Shown here: positions 17,949 through 26,550 of the stretch, in pieces
Numbering within the stretch: the stretch's first letter is position 1
Layout of the letters: each line of letters begins with the position of its first letter
Source: JBICHN01 sp043101845
GTDB lineage: Bacteria > Planctomycetota > Phycisphaerae > Phycisphaerales > UBA5793
NCBI GenBank assembly: GCA_043101845.1
Contig: JBICHN010000002.1
Location: forward strand, 1-64,000
DNA: 64,000 nt
Direction: 5' to 3'
The notes under the pieces: generated by a model
Database searches by the model: none
Told to the model about the DNA's origin: nothing
The model's input: the letters and a program-made list of their open reading frames with translations, nothing else
Translations under genes and position numbers: made by a program

Positions 17949-18245
17949 ATGCAAGAACTCGGCATTCGAGCGTTCCAGGAGATGATTCGCGAGCGGTACT
18001 TCGCAACGGACTCGGCGCGAGGCGTATCCGGCACCTTTCTCTGGTTCGCCGAGGAGGTCGGCGAACTCGCTTCGGCCCTCGGTGAGGCTGAGCGGAAGAA
18101 TCGGGACGACGCGAACCTGAACGAAGAGTTCGCCGATGTCTTCGCGTGGCTGTGCACACTCGCGAACATCACGGGAGTCGACCTCACCGACGCGGTCGAA
18201 GCGAAGTACCTGAAGGACGGCGGGCCGGCGGGAACGAAATCGTGA
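17949..18245 (+). CDS. MazG-like nucleotide pyrophosphohydrolase
   Basis: 98 residues, the size of single-domain MazG-like enzymes. The metal-binding helix pair is visible: EEVGEL (35-40) and NEEFADV (58-64), giving the E-x-x-E and E-x-x-D arrangement that binds magnesium. The family hydrolyses NTPs or dNTPs to NMPs and pyrophosphate, cleaning the nucleotide pool. The last codons overlap the GTG of trpA by 4 nt (GTGA), so translation is coupled. I know of no functional reason for pairing with tryptophan synthase; phosphoribosyl-ATP pyrophosphohydrolase-type activity is an alternative since that fold is shared. Confidence 0.85.
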   Translation: MQELGIRAFQEMIRERYFATDSARGVSGTFLWFAEEVGELASALGEAERKNRDDANLNEEFADVFAWLCTLANITGVDLTDAVEAKYLKDGGPAGTKS

Positions 18246-19054
18246 GCGCGACGCGTATCGAGGCCATCTTCACCGCGCTCCGCGACGAGGGCCGCACGGG
18301 ACTCATGCCCTTCGTCACCGCGGGCTATCCAGACCTGCCGACGACTGCATCCCTGCTTCGACGCTTCGATGAGGTCGGAGCGTCGATCTGTGAGGTCGGC
18401 GTCCCATTCAGTGATCCGATCGCCGACGGTCCGGTGATCGCTTCGAGCATGCACGAAACGCTCGAGCGGGGATTCCACCTCGACGACCTCTTCCGGACCA
18501 TCGAGGAGGTTCGTCCTCTGGTCGGACTCGGCCTTGTCGCCATGACGAGTTATTCGATCGCGCATCGCTGTGGAATCGAAGCCTTCGTGACGCGTTGCGC
18601 CGCGGCGGGCTTCGACGGCCTGATCTTTCCTGACCTGCCTGTCGATGAATCTGAGGAGGCGCGGGGCCTCGCTTCGGACGCCGGATTGACCTGCACGCTC
18701 CTCATCGCTCCGACCACGCCCGACGCCCGCGCCGCCGAGATCGCGAACGCCTGCACCGGCTTCGTGTACCTGCTCGCCCGGACCGGAATCACCGGCGAGC
18801 GAGACGACGCGCCCGAGGTCGAGTCGCGCGTCGCGCGGCTCCGTGAGGTGACGGACCTCCCGATCGCCTGCGGTTTCGGTGTGTCGTCGGTCGACGCCGT
18901 TCGAGCCGTTACGAAGAGCGCGGACGCGGCGATCGTGGGCAGCGCCATCGTCCGGCGCCTGAGCGAACTCCACGACGCGTCGCGCGAAGAACTCGTCGAC
19001 CGCATCGGCGACTTCGTGGGAGAACTCGCGGGCGGGCTCGCCCGACGAGGCTAA
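18242..19054 (+). CDS. trpA: Tryptophan synthase alpha chain
   Basis: 270 residues, the family length. The catalytic Glu is in EVGVPFSDP (Glu51) and the catalytic Asp in IADGP (Asp62). IFPDLPVDE and the phosphate-binding CGFGVSS follow, with AAIVGSAIV near the C-terminus. It cleaves indole-3-glycerol phosphate to indole and glyceraldehyde 3-phosphate, passing indole to TrpB. trpB and the rest of the pathway are not in the window, so trpA is detached from the usual trp operon. The GTG start overlaps the mazG-like gene by 4 nt. Its 3' end overlaps the convergent methyltransferase gene by 4 bp. Confidence 0.95.
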   Translation: MSATRIEAIFTALRDEGRTGLMPFVTAGYPDLPTTASLLRRFDEVGASICEVGVPFSDPIADGPVIASSMHETLERGFHLDDLFRTIEEVRPLVGLGLVAMTSYSIAHRCGIEAFVTRCAAAGFDGLIFPDLPVDESEEARGLASDAGLTCTLLIAPTTPDARAAEIANACTGFVYLLARTGITGERDDAPEVESRVARLREVTDLPIACGFGVSSVDAVRAVTKSADAAIVGSAIVRRLSELHDASREELVDRIGDFVGELAGGLARRG

Positions 19055-19683
19055 TCGCCGTTGGCCCGCCACATCACGATCATCGCGTCATGTCCGTCGA
19101 GGTATTCCTGGTGGAACGCGACGCGATGGGTGCGGTCGAGCGCCCATTTGATCCATGCCAGGGTGTCGAATCGCGTCGCGGGGCCGGTGTCTTCGTTCCG
19201 GCGCGCCGGCGGGCAGCGGTCGGAGAGAAAGTTGAACGCGACACATTCGACCGCGGCGTCATACGCGTACTCGACGACGCGACGCGCGTCGTCTTCGCGA
19301 AGCGTGTTGAGCGATCCCGAGAAGAAGATGATGTCGGGCCGGCCGATGCGCAGGGCCTGCGGATCGGAGACGAAATCGGCGGTGTGAAACTCGGAGCGGG
19401 GAAGTCCGCGTTCGTTCGCTTTGCGAACGAGGGCGTCGAGCCCCTCGAGCCCGATGTACGCTCGGTAGGGGACTCCAGCGCTGTCGAGCCACTCCGCGAG
19501 ATCGCCCTCGCCACACCCGGCGTCGAGAAGACGCTTGTCCTCGAGATCGACCACTTCGTTCAGCGCGGCGAAGCGGGCGACCTGTGATCGTCGGTTCGAC
19601 CACAGCGTCGTCTCGAACCCCGGACCGAAGCGTCGGAGGGCCTGCTCATAAGGCTTCAGATACGAATCAGAATCGGGCGTCAC
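19051..19683 (-). CDS. SAM-dependent class I methyltransferase
   Basis: 210 residues from the GTG at 19683. Motif I is LLDAGCGEGDLAEWL near residue 50; ADFV and DIIFFSGSLNTL give motifs II and III-like segments. The rest does not identify a substrate; the N-terminal LKPYEQALRRFGPGFETTLW occurs in small-molecule methyltransferases. Cytoplasmic. A TACGAT hexamer 8 nt upstream and no Shine-Dalgarno support leaderless initiation at this GTG. It is convergent with trpA. Confidence 0.8.
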   Translation of the reverse strand: MTPDSDSYLKPYEQALRRFGPGFETTLWSNRRSQVARFAALNEVVDLEDKRLLDAGCGEGDLAEWLDSAGVPYRAYIGLEGLDALVRKANERGLPRSEFHTADFVSDPQALRIGRPDIIFFSGSLNTLREDDARRVVEYAYDAAVECVAFNFLSDRCPPARRNEDTGPATRFDTLAWIKWALDRTHRVAFHQEYLDGHDAMIVMWRANGD

Positions 19684-19691
19684 GGCGCCGG

Positions 19692-19697
19692 ATCGTA
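19692..19697 (-). promoter_or_regulatory. Candidate -10 element, leaderless methyltransferase mRNA
   Basis: TACGAT on the minus strand lies 8 nt before the GTG at 19683; no Shine-Dalgarno is present. This also supports the choice of GTG as start. Confidence 0.3.
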
Positions 19698-19769
19698 GGC
19701 GACGACGAAGCGTGAACGCCCGGCGCGCGCCCTTGGCCCGCCGGGCGTCCACTCGATCCAATGCGATCG

Positions 19770-20672
19770 CTACTGAACGGTCCGCATGACGACATTGCTC
19801 TCCGCGTCGAGTTGCGCTGCCTGAATCCAGAATGTCTCGCCTTGCGTGCCGTGGGGCGTGAACAGCGTCCACCGAACCCCGCCGTTCGCGTCGGTCATCA
19901 CGGACGGACCGGCGACCCGCGGATTCAGGATGTCGAGCGTCACGCCGAGTTCCGGAACCGGCCAGAAACCGTCGCCCATACGGCTGTAGCTGAGCCAGGT
20001 TCGTCGGTTCGGATGCGCGTCGGCGACAGTGAAAGTGGTGTCCGTGCCCGCAACGACCGGCTCACTCACATCGAGCTGGAATTCGCGGTAGGTCGGCGTG
20101 CCTTCCATGATGAACGCGGTAACGCCGCCGTACTCGCCCCGCTGCCAGCGGCCCTGCCCGTCGCCGATCGACATGAATCCGTAGCCGGGCTGCGCCACGG
20201 CCCAGACCGGATTGTTTCCTCCAGGCGCGTCCGGCGCCTCGGCGACGATCCAGTAATCCGCTCCCGACTCGAGAACCGGTCGCACGCTCGACTGGACCGT
20301 AAAGAGTTGCGGATTGAAGGTTCCGGCGGACGAGACATCGATGATCCATGTTTCGAGGATGTCATTCGTGGGACGGGCGCCGCCGTCTCCCGCGCGGAGG
20401 GTCACGGTCACATTCGGAAAGCTCGTGCTCGTCGGGCCGTTGTGCCATAACCAGAGGCTGATCTGATCGAGCGTGTGTTCACCAACGGGTTCAACCCGCA
20501 CACCGATCGCCTGATGTTCGGAAATGTCGAAGCCGAGCACGCCGAACCATCCGCCAAAGGGGTCTCCGGTCGCGTAGATCACATCGGCCTGGGCGGTGGC
20601 GCCAAGAGCAGCGGTCGCGAGCGCGAGACTGCAAGCCGCCACGCTTCTTCGAACGGTCACACCAATACTCAT
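19770..20672 (-). CDS. Secreted protein with shared C-terminal module (paralogue 1)
   Basis: 300 residues from the ATG at 20672, with AAGGAG upstream. A signal peptide ends at about residue 29 (ATAQA). The middle part, from DVIYATGDPFGGWFG, is a beta-rich domain of unknown family that also occurs in the next gene; it includes WLWHNGPT and ESGADYWIVAEAPDAPGG and may be a carbohydrate-binding or anchor-type sandwich. Residues 205-300 form the module found in seven secreted proteins here (YSRMGDG ... ELGVTLDILNP ... FWIQAAQ ... SNVV) and end the protein at TVQ. Function unknown; extracellular or periplasmic. Confidence 0.8.
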   Translation of the reverse strand: MSIGVTVRRSVAACSLALATAALGATAQADVIYATGDPFGGWFGVLGFDISEHQAIGVRVEPVGEHTLDQISLWLWHNGPTSTSFPNVTVTLRAGDGGARPTNDILETWIIDVSSAGTFNPQLFTVQSSVRPVLESGADYWIVAEAPDAPGGNNPVWAVAQPGYGFMSIGDGQGRWQRGEYGGVTAFIMEGTPTYREFQLDVSEPVVAGTDTTFTVADAHPNRRTWLSYSRMGDGFWPVPELGVTLDILNPRVAGPSVMTDANGGVRWTLFTPHGTQGETFWIQAAQLDAESNVVMRTVQ

Positions 20673-21002
20673 GGTTATCTCTCCTTCGATCCTGGAAGGA
20701 TCGTCAAGTGGTCGTGATCGTGGACCCCGGGCCCATTCGCCACGGACGCGCGGGCAGGAATTCGGTATTCGATGCGATGTCCTGATGTCGCGCCCGACCG
20801 GAATGCGGCCAGATTCGCCGCGCGCGATCGCCGGAGAAGAAGACGCACGGCTGTTCACAATGTACACGATATTTTGAAGGGCCACAGTCTCGATTTCGGA
20901 CGCGATCTGAAAAACGACAACGCCCCGCCGGGGTGGGCCCGGCGGGGCGTCTGTGCTTCGGCTGCGTGGGGCCGACAGATGATCAGAGCGGAACGGCTCC
21001 GG
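20673..21002. other. Intergenic region between the two secreted paralogues
   Basis: 330 bp. It holds the strong terminator of the upstream paralogue (20921-20949) and then about 250 bp leading to the next start, with the Shine-Dalgarno AAGGAG at its end. The separate terminator shows that the two paralogues are independent transcripts. No other gene or repeat is seen. Confidence 0.5.
20911..20949 (-). terminator. Intrinsic terminator of the 21003-21908 gene
   Basis: An 11 bp perfect stem (20921-20931 with 20939-20949, GC-rich, 7 nt loop) is followed on the minus strand by TTGTCGTTTTT. It lies about 50 bp after the stop codon at 21003. Confidence 0.88.
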
Positions 21003-21908
21003 TTATTGGACCCGGCGGCTTACGACATTGCTCTTCGCGCCGCGCTGGGCCGACTGGACCCACACCGTGCGGCCCTGCGCCGCGGTCGGCGTGAAGAGGT
21101 CCCACCGGACCCCACCGGTGGAGTCGGTGGTGACCGGATCACCCGCCTGGGCCGGGTTGGCGAGGTCGAGCGTGACGCCGAGCGCCGGAACCGGCGTAGA
21201 GCCCGGGCCGTGGAGGCTGTAGGCGAGCCAGGTCCTCGCGTCGGGCAGGCCCCCGCTGACGGTGAAGGTCGTGTTCGTGCCGGCGACGACCGGCTCGCTC
21301 ACATCAAGCTGGTACGCGTGCACATCGGGCGTGCCCTCGACGATAACCGAGACCACTGCCCCGGAATGACCCGGATCCCAGGCGCCGCCGCGACCGAACG
21401 ACATGAAGCCGTTCCCCGGCTGAGCCCATGCCCACACCGGGTCATCACCACCCGGCGCGTCGACCGCTTCGGCGACGAGCCAGTAGTGGGCGCCTGACTC
21501 GAGCGTTGGATTCACCGACGAACTGACCGTAAAGAGCTGCGGATCGAAGACCGCCGCGGACGAGACATCGATGACCCAGGTCTCGAGGATCGTCGAGCTC
21601 GGACGGGACTCGCCCTGTCCGTTCGTGTCATCGAGTCGGAGAGTAAGCGTGACATCCGGATACCGGGTACCGCTCGGACCATTGTGCCAGAACCAGGCGC
21701 TGACCTGGTCGAGCGTGTAGTCGCCGGCGGGCGTAAAGCGGACGGCGACCGACTGATCCTGGAAGACATCAAATCCCATGATGCCGAACCAGCCGCCGAA
21801 CGGGTCTTCAGTCTCATAGATGACATCGGCCTGCGCCGTCGCGGCCAGCGTCATGCCGGCGCCGGCGGCGAGGATCGCAAGACCACGAGACAGACGATCG
21901 TGGATCAT
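21003..21908 (-). CDS. Secreted protein with shared C-terminal module (paralogue 2)
   Basis: 301 residues from the ATG at 21908, preceded by GGAGGAATTCGAG. Signal peptide to about residue 28. It is a tandem paralogue of the preceding entry: matching blocks are ADVIYETEDPFGGWFG, WFWHNGPSGT, TILETWVIDVSSA, DPQLFTV and LESGAHYWLVAEAVDAPGG. The last 96 residues are the shared module (TWLAYSLHGPG ... ALGVTLDLANP ... VWVQSAQ ... SNVVSRRVQ). It has its own terminator and a long upstream region, so it may be regulated apart from its sister. Confidence 0.8.
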   Translation of the reverse strand: MIHDRLSRGLAILAAGAGMTLAATAQADVIYETEDPFGGWFGIMGFDVFQDQSVAVRFTPAGDYTLDQVSAWFWHNGPSGTRYPDVTLTLRLDDTNGQGESRPSSTILETWVIDVSSAAVFDPQLFTVSSSVNPTLESGAHYWLVAEAVDAPGGDDPVWAWAQPGNGFMSFGRGGAWDPGHSGAVVSVIVEGTPDVHAYQLDVSEPVVAGTNTTFTVSGGLPDARTWLAYSLHGPGSTPVPALGVTLDLANPAQAGDPVTTDSTGGVRWDLFTPTAAQGRTVWVQSAQRGAKSNVVSRRVQ

Positions 21909-22396
21909 CTCGAATTCCTCCACTGTTGAACAGTGCTCTGGTAAAGCAGGTTGAAAGTCGTCCCTCGGGGCGTCGATCAGGCGATCGAGCCCGATCGCCA
22001 CGCGGCCTCGCGTCATGGCGAAGCAGGCGGTGGCGTCACTGAAGGAAAGAATATCACCACTCTCGGCGATTCCAAGTAGATAATCAAAAATAAGGCCCAG
22101 ATTTGAACACTAAACCGTCGTGCGGGTGTTCGGCCTGCGAAAAAGGAGTCCTGTCGTCGCCGAAGCGCGGCAGGACCCCTGACGGAGAGGCATGGAAGAT
22201 TGGAAGGCGGAGTCCATCGACAGGTCGAACGGTCGTCCAGCGGCGCATGGTGTCGAGAGACTTGAATCCGTCGATCGTCCGCAGCGGGCGGCGGCGCGGA
22301 GTTCCCCAGCGGCGCCCACTCACTAGTACGCTCAGTGCGCCCTGCGGTTTCAGCATTCCGGTCGGGCGTCCCGAAATGGTCGCCGCGCCCCTCGCC
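21909..22396. other. Divergent intergenic region with structured minus-strand leader
   Basis: About 490 bp between the secreted protein and gpmI. An AT-rich patch (22070-22100) is unusual for this genome. On the minus strand there are two hairpins: a terminator-like one at 22140-22176 and another with 6 bp arms at 22105-22110 / 22126-22131. No convincing coding frame is seen. Confidence 0.45.
22140..22176 (-). terminator. Intrinsic terminator or attenuator in the leader of the 21003-21908 gene
   Basis: On the minus strand a 6 bp GTCCTG/CAGGAC stem continues through an interrupted inner stem closed by a C(TTCG)G tetraloop and is followed by TCCTTTTT. No minus-strand gene lies upstream to be terminated, so it could end a small RNA or attenuate transcription towards 21908. 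Confidence 0.5.
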
Positions 22397-22402
22397 TACG
22401 CT
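22397..22402 (+). promoter_or_regulatory. Candidate -10 element, leaderless gpmI mRNA
   Basis: TACGCT lies 6 nt before the ATG at 22409 and there is no Shine-Dalgarno, which favours 22409 over the in-frame ATG at 22427. Confidence 0.28.
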
Positions 22403-22408
22403 TGCCTC

Positions 22409-24061
22409 ATGAGCGACCGACGAGTCATGAATACCCCCTTCGTCCTCATCGTTCGTGACGGGTGGGGGGAGAATCCGAACCGCGAGCACCGCGACTTCAA
22501 CGCGATCGAACTCGCCGTGACGCCGGTCGACGACCGACTTCGCGCCGAGTATCCCTCGACCCTGATCCATACCTCCGGCGAAGCGGTCGGTGTTCCGGAA
22601 GGCACGACCGGCAACAGCGAAGTCGGACATCAGAACCTGGGCGCCGGCCGGATCGTCTTTCAGGATTCGGTGCGGATCAGCCGCGCCATTCGCGACGAGT
22701 CGTTCTTCGTCAATGAGACGCTTCGTGCGGCGGTCGAGGCCGCGACAGGCGACGACGGCGCCAGGGTCCATCTCATGGGAATCGCTTCCGACGCCGGCGT
22801 GCACGGGCGGCTCGAACATCTCTATGCATGTCTCGAACTCTGTCGCCGACGCGGCGTCGCGCAAGACCGTGTTCTCATTCACCTCTTCACCGACGGGCGC
22901 GACACCGGGCCATTCACCGGCCGGGGCTTCATTGAGTCGGTGGAGACGAAGACGAGTGAACTCGGCGTCGGGCGTATTGCGAGTGTCATCGGTCGTTACT
23001 GGGCGATGGACCGCGACAATCGCTGGGAGCGCACCGAGCGCGCGTACAACGCGCTCACTGGTCGCGACCTCGAACGAGACTCGACGCGGATCGCTCCGTC
23101 AGCGGCCGACGCGGTCGACCGGTATTACGACGACCCGGTCTCCGACAACATGAAGGGTGACGAGTTCATCGAGCCGACACTGATCGGCGCCGATCTCGAC
23201 GACGCGATGTCGACGCGCATCCGACCGGGCGATTCGGTCATCTTCTATAACTATCGCGGCGATCGACCCCGTCAACTCGTGCGAGCGCTCGCGGTCGATG
23301 TGTTCTATAACGAAGTGCCCCCTTCGCCTGACTCCGGCTCGAAGGGATTTGACCGCGGGCCGAAGCTCGGCGTGCGCATGGTCACCATGGCGAGTTATGA
23401 CCGGACACTCGAGCCGTATGTAGAGGTCGCCTTTCCGCGGCCGCCAAAGCTCGACGACATCGCCGGCGCGTACCTCTCTGAGCTCGGGCTCACTCAGTTT
23501 CGCTGTGCGGAAACCGAGAAATACGCCCATGTCACTTTCTTCTTCAACGACTACCGCGAAGAGCCGTTTGAGGGCGAACACCGTCAGATCGTGCAGAGCC
23601 CGAAGGTGAAGACCTACGACCTCGAACCGGAGATGAGCGCTGCGGGCGTACGCGACGCGGTCCTCGAACGACTTCGTTCGGACGATTGCGAGGCATTCGT
23701 AGTGGTGAATTTCGCCAACCCGGACATGGTTGGACACACCGGAAACCTCGACGCCGCGGTAAAGGCCGTTGAATATGTTGACGGTTGTGTCGGCGCGATC
23801 GTGGACGCCACGCTCGAGCGTGGCGGCTCGCTCATCGTCACGGCGGATCATGGAAACGCAGAGCAGATGTTCGATCCGGAGACGAACGGCCCCCACACCG
23901 CCCATACGCCGTACGATGTTCGACTCTTCGTGGTCGGCGGTCCGTTCACCGGTCGTTCGCTTCGCTCGAACGGTAAGCTCGCGGATGTCATACCGACCGC
24001 ATTTGAGATGATCGGGCTTGCGAAGCCGGAGGCGATGACGGGCGAGTCACTCCTCGCCTGA
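22409..24061 (+). CDS. gpmI: 2,3-bisphosphoglycerate-independent phosphoglycerate mutase
   Basis: 550 residues, slightly long for iPGM (about 510). The metal ligand Asp is in RDGWG near 17 and the catalytic Ser in TGNSEVGH (Ser70). FTDGRDTGP, GRYWAMDRDNRWER, ADHGNAEQM and GPHTAHT are all present. The enzyme interconverts 3- and 2-phosphoglycerate using manganese. An insertion around residues 290-320 (NEVPPSPDSGSKGF) explains part of the extra length. Start could be 22409 or 22427. SDR and small membrane genes follow in the same direction. Confidence 0.95.
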   Translation: MSDRRVMNTPFVLIVRDGWGENPNREHRDFNAIELAVTPVDDRLRAEYPSTLIHTSGEAVGVPEGTTGNSEVGHQNLGAGRIVFQDSVRISRAIRDESFFVNETLRAAVEAATGDDGARVHLMGIASDAGVHGRLEHLYACLELCRRRGVAQDRVLIHLFTDGRDTGPFTGRGFIESVETKTSELGVGRIASVIGRYWAMDRDNRWERTERAYNALTGRDLERDSTRIAPSAADAVDRYYDDPVSDNMKGDEFIEPTLIGADLDDAMSTRIRPGDSVIFYNYRGDRPRQLVRALAVDVFYNEVPPSPDSGSKGFDRGPKLGVRMVTMASYDRTLEPYVEVAFPRPPKLDDIAGAYLSELGLTQFRCAETEKYAHVTFFFNDYREEPFEGEHRQIVQSPKVKTYDLEPEMSAAGVRDAVLERLRSDDCEAFVVVNFANPDMVGHTGNLDAAVKAVEYVDGCVGAIVDATLERGGSLIVTADHGNAEQMFDPETNGPHTAHTPYDVRLFVVGGPFTGRSLRSNGKLADVIPTAFEMIGLAKPEAMTGESLLA

Positions 24062-24089
24062 GGTCTCGACTTCGAAGACAGGAGCACGC

Positions 24090-24776
24090 ATGTTCGAAGA
24101 AAAGCGAGTCGTGGTCACCGGCGGAACCGGCGCGCTCGGCGCCGCAGTGGTGCGAAGTCTGCTCGAAACCGGCGCGGAGGTCACCGTGCCCTGGCTCTTT
24201 GAGCATGAACTCGCTTCCTTCCCTCACGCCGACGAGGTGTCGCTCGCTCAGGTCGACTGCCAGCGGGAAGAGTCGGTCGCCCGGTTCTACGACGATCTCG
24301 GCGCCCTCTGGGGATCGATCCAGGTGGTGGGTGGGTTCAGCATGGCGCCGATCGAGCGCACGAGCGCCGCGGACTTCGAGTCGATGTGGCGGATGAACAC
24401 GCTTTCGTGCTTTCTGTGTTGCCGTGAGGCGGTGAAGCGAATTCGCGCGAGTGGCGATGACGGCGGACGAATCGTCAATGTCAGCGCGCGGCCCGCGGTG
24501 GCGCCCACCGGCGGGATGTGCGCCTACGCGACAAGCAAGGCCGGCGTCGCTTCACTCACCCAGGCGCTTGCTGAAGAGGTCAAGAACGATCGCATTCTCG
24601 TCAACGCGGTGTTGCCCTCGATCATGGACACTCCGGCGAATCGAAAGGCGATGCCCGACGCCAGTTTCGACGACTGGCCGAAAGTCGAAGAGGTCGCAGC
24701 GTCGATTCTCCATCTCGCGAGTCCGCGAAACACGCTGACGAGCGGCGCCCTCGTGCCCGTGTACGGTCGAGCCTGA
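24090..24776 (+). CDS. Short-chain dehydrogenase/reductase
   Basis: 228 residues. The cofactor motif is GGTGALG (11-17). Catalytic Ser132 (NVSARPA), Tyr146 and Lys150 (YATSK) are intact. NAG, usual in classical SDRs, is replaced by GGF. The substrate cannot be inferred; dihydropteridine-reductase-like SDRs have similar size. AGGAG precedes the ATG. It lies 28 bp after gpmI and 31 bp before the small membrane protein, so the three may be one transcript. Confidence 0.9.
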   Translation: MFEEKRVVVTGGTGALGAAVVRSLLETGAEVTVPWLFEHELASFPHADEVSLAQVDCQREESVARFYDDLGALWGSIQVVGGFSMAPIERTSAADFESMWRMNTLSCFLCCREAVKRIRASGDDGGRIVNVSARPAVAPTGGMCAYATSKAGVASLTQALAEEVKNDRILVNAVLPSIMDTPANRKAMPDASFDDWPKVEEVAASILHLASPRNTLTSGALVPVYGRA

Positions 24777-24807
24777 CGCCTCGTCCGCCGCGAACCGGAG
24801 GAAACCG

Positions 24808-25215
24808 ATGCAGGTCAATCTGACGACCGCGGTCCAGATCTTCTTCGCCCTGCAACTGCTCGTCGTCGGAATGTCCCACATGATTCAACCCGGAGCCTGG
24901 GTTTCGTTCTTCATCCGGGTGCGCGAGCGGGGTGAGGCCGGCGTCCTTCAGATCGGTCTCCTGACGCTCTTTGTCGGCGCCTTCATCGTCGCATTCCACA
25001 ACATCTGGCAGGGGCTGCCGATCGTGTTGACCATCTTCGGATGGATTCAGCTCATCAAGGGGGTGGTCTATCTCGCGGCGCCGCAGATCGGCCTGCGCGC
25101 CCTCCAGACGATCTCGCAGGAGCGACGGGGAGGATTTGTCGTCGCCGGGGCCGTGCTCTTCGCCTTTGGAGTCGCTTTGGTGATTCACCTCGCGCGATTA
25201 CTGCCGCTCGCCTGA
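24808..25215 (+). CDS. Small four-helix membrane protein, function unknown
   Basis: 135 residues with four predicted membrane helices (about 8-27, 47-65, 69-92 and 108-130) and short loops. GMSHMIQPGAWVSFF after the first helix has no family I can name. GGAGG precedes the ATG. It is last in the gpmI-SDR run and overlaps the 3' end of the convergent MBL-DinB gene by 18 bp. It may be a transport or membrane-stress protein; that is a guess. Confidence 0.75.
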   Translation: MQVNLTTAVQIFFALQLLVVGMSHMIQPGAWVSFFIRVRERGEAGVLQIGLLTLFVGAFIVAFHNIWQGLPIVLTIFGWIQLIKGVVYLAAPQIGLRALQTISQERRGGFVVAGAVLFAFGVALVIHLARLLPLA

Positions 25216-26529
25216 CTCCGCAGGCCAATCCGGAAGTTCGAACTTCCGCTTCACATTCGCGGTGTGCTCCCCGTAGTGTCGCTCCATTTGCCTCAGGAGC
25301 GGGCGAAGCTTCCAGGGGCTTCCTTCGGGTTTGCTCTCGAGATCAATGCCGTCAAGGAGATAGGCGAACCGACGGGTGAACGCCTGAACCCGCTCGATCT
25401 GCCGCGCCTCTTCGGCGCCGGTCCAGTCCCGGTGCGCCGGCTCGTAATCCTCGGGCATCTGGCGGGGGTTCAGATCGAGCATCGGGATCTGCGATTCGAG
25501 GTTCGAATAGATCGACGAGAAGAAGCCGAGTTCGCGTCCCATCATGTGCTCAACATTCCATCTCGGCGAGTGGGTTCCGTCGGATGGACGATGATTCATC
25601 TGTCGCGCGGACAACGGCGCGAAGACGGACTGAGTCGCGCGGGCTGCAGTTTCCTTTCGTGCAAACAGATCCTTCATCTCAGCGGACATCTCCCACGGGC
25701 GGGGACGAAGCCGCACGACGGCAGGTTGCTCGCGTACTTCGGGCCGCAACGCGGAGACCGCGAGCGTATTCCCGACGGCGTCGACCTGCCGGAAGCGGTC
25801 CGGAAGAGCGGCGAGGAAGGCGTCATCCGTTTCGAGTTCGATCGTCAACGAATCGGTCTTGAAGTGGATGGGAACGACGAACCGCGGTCCGATCTCCGCC
25901 GTGATCCGCGCCGCCGTCGCGCCGTCGATCGTGTATACGCCGCCGACCGGGATGAGCAGAACATCGACGCCGGTGAGCGCTTTCGTCTGCGGCTCGGAGA
26001 GTTCGTTCTGCCCGAAGTCACCGAGGTGCGCGATTCGAACGCCGTCGATTTCGACGACCACGATCGCGTTCTGTCCGCGGAGGTCTCCATTCTGGTGGTC
26101 ATGAAACGAAGAGATCGTTCTGAGGCGAACCGCATGCGGACTCTTCGACCGACGATCGCCCGCGGCGAGCACGACCGGGTCGGGCTCGTTCGGCATCCGA
26201 TCGAGAACGAGATCGACCGAGCGCACGGAGCCGTTCTCGTCGAGGCCGCGCACAACCGTTGGATCGCCCTTGATGAGCGGCGCGTTCGCGTGATCGGCAT
26301 GGTCGTGCGTCAGCAGGACGAGATGCGCCGAGACCCCGGGATCGTCGTAGCCGATCTCCATCGAGTACGGGTCGATCGCGATGTGAAGGTTCCAGTAGGT
26401 CTCAATGGTGACGAACGACTGGCCCCACCAGCGAACCGCGACCGGCTTGCCGACATCGGCGACGGCCGGCATGGCGCCGGCGATGAGTAACGAGAGTGTG
26501 AGTACGGATCGAGTGATCGTGAATCGCAT
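25198..26529 (-). CDS. Secreted metallo-beta-lactamase-fold hydrolase fused to a DinB domain
   Basis: 443 residues with a signal peptide to about residue 24. The N-terminal half is a UlaG-like metallo-hydrolase: THDHADH (74-80) is the metal motif, with SSFHDH, HLGDFG and IPIHF giving later ligands. From about 285 to the end is a DinB-like four-helix domain with WNVEHMMGREL and HYGEHTANV as its histidine-bearing helices. Each half is a known family; the fusion in an exported protein is not one I recognise. Both halves bind metal. Substrate unknown. Confidence 0.85.
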   Translation of the reverse strand: MRFTITRSVLTLSLLIAGAMPAVADVGKPVAVRWWGQSFVTIETYWNLHIAIDPYSMEIGYDDPGVSAHLVLLTHDHADHANAPLIKGDPTVVRGLDENGSVRSVDLVLDRMPNEPDPVVLAAGDRRSKSPHAVRLRTISSFHDHQNGDLRGQNAIVVVEIDGVRIAHLGDFGQNELSEPQTKALTGVDVLLIPVGGVYTIDGATAARITAEIGPRFVVPIHFKTDSLTIELETDDAFLAALPDRFRQVDAVGNTLAVSALRPEVREQPAVVRLRPRPWEMSAEMKDLFARKETAARATQSVFAPLSARQMNHRPSDGTHSPRWNVEHMMGRELGFFSSIYSNLESQIPMLDLNPRQMPEDYEPAHRDWTGAEEARQIERVQAFTRRFAYLLDGIDLESKPEGSPWKLRPLLRQMERHYGEHTANVKRKFELPDWPAESGERQ

Positions 26530-26550
26530 GATCGATCCCCATCGTAGAGT

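Noticed and set aside
22239..22290. tRNA T-arm-like text opposite gpmI upstream region (GATTCAAG ... ACACCA on the minus strand)
   Set aside because: The 5' half of a tRNA is missing and the T-stem does not pair.
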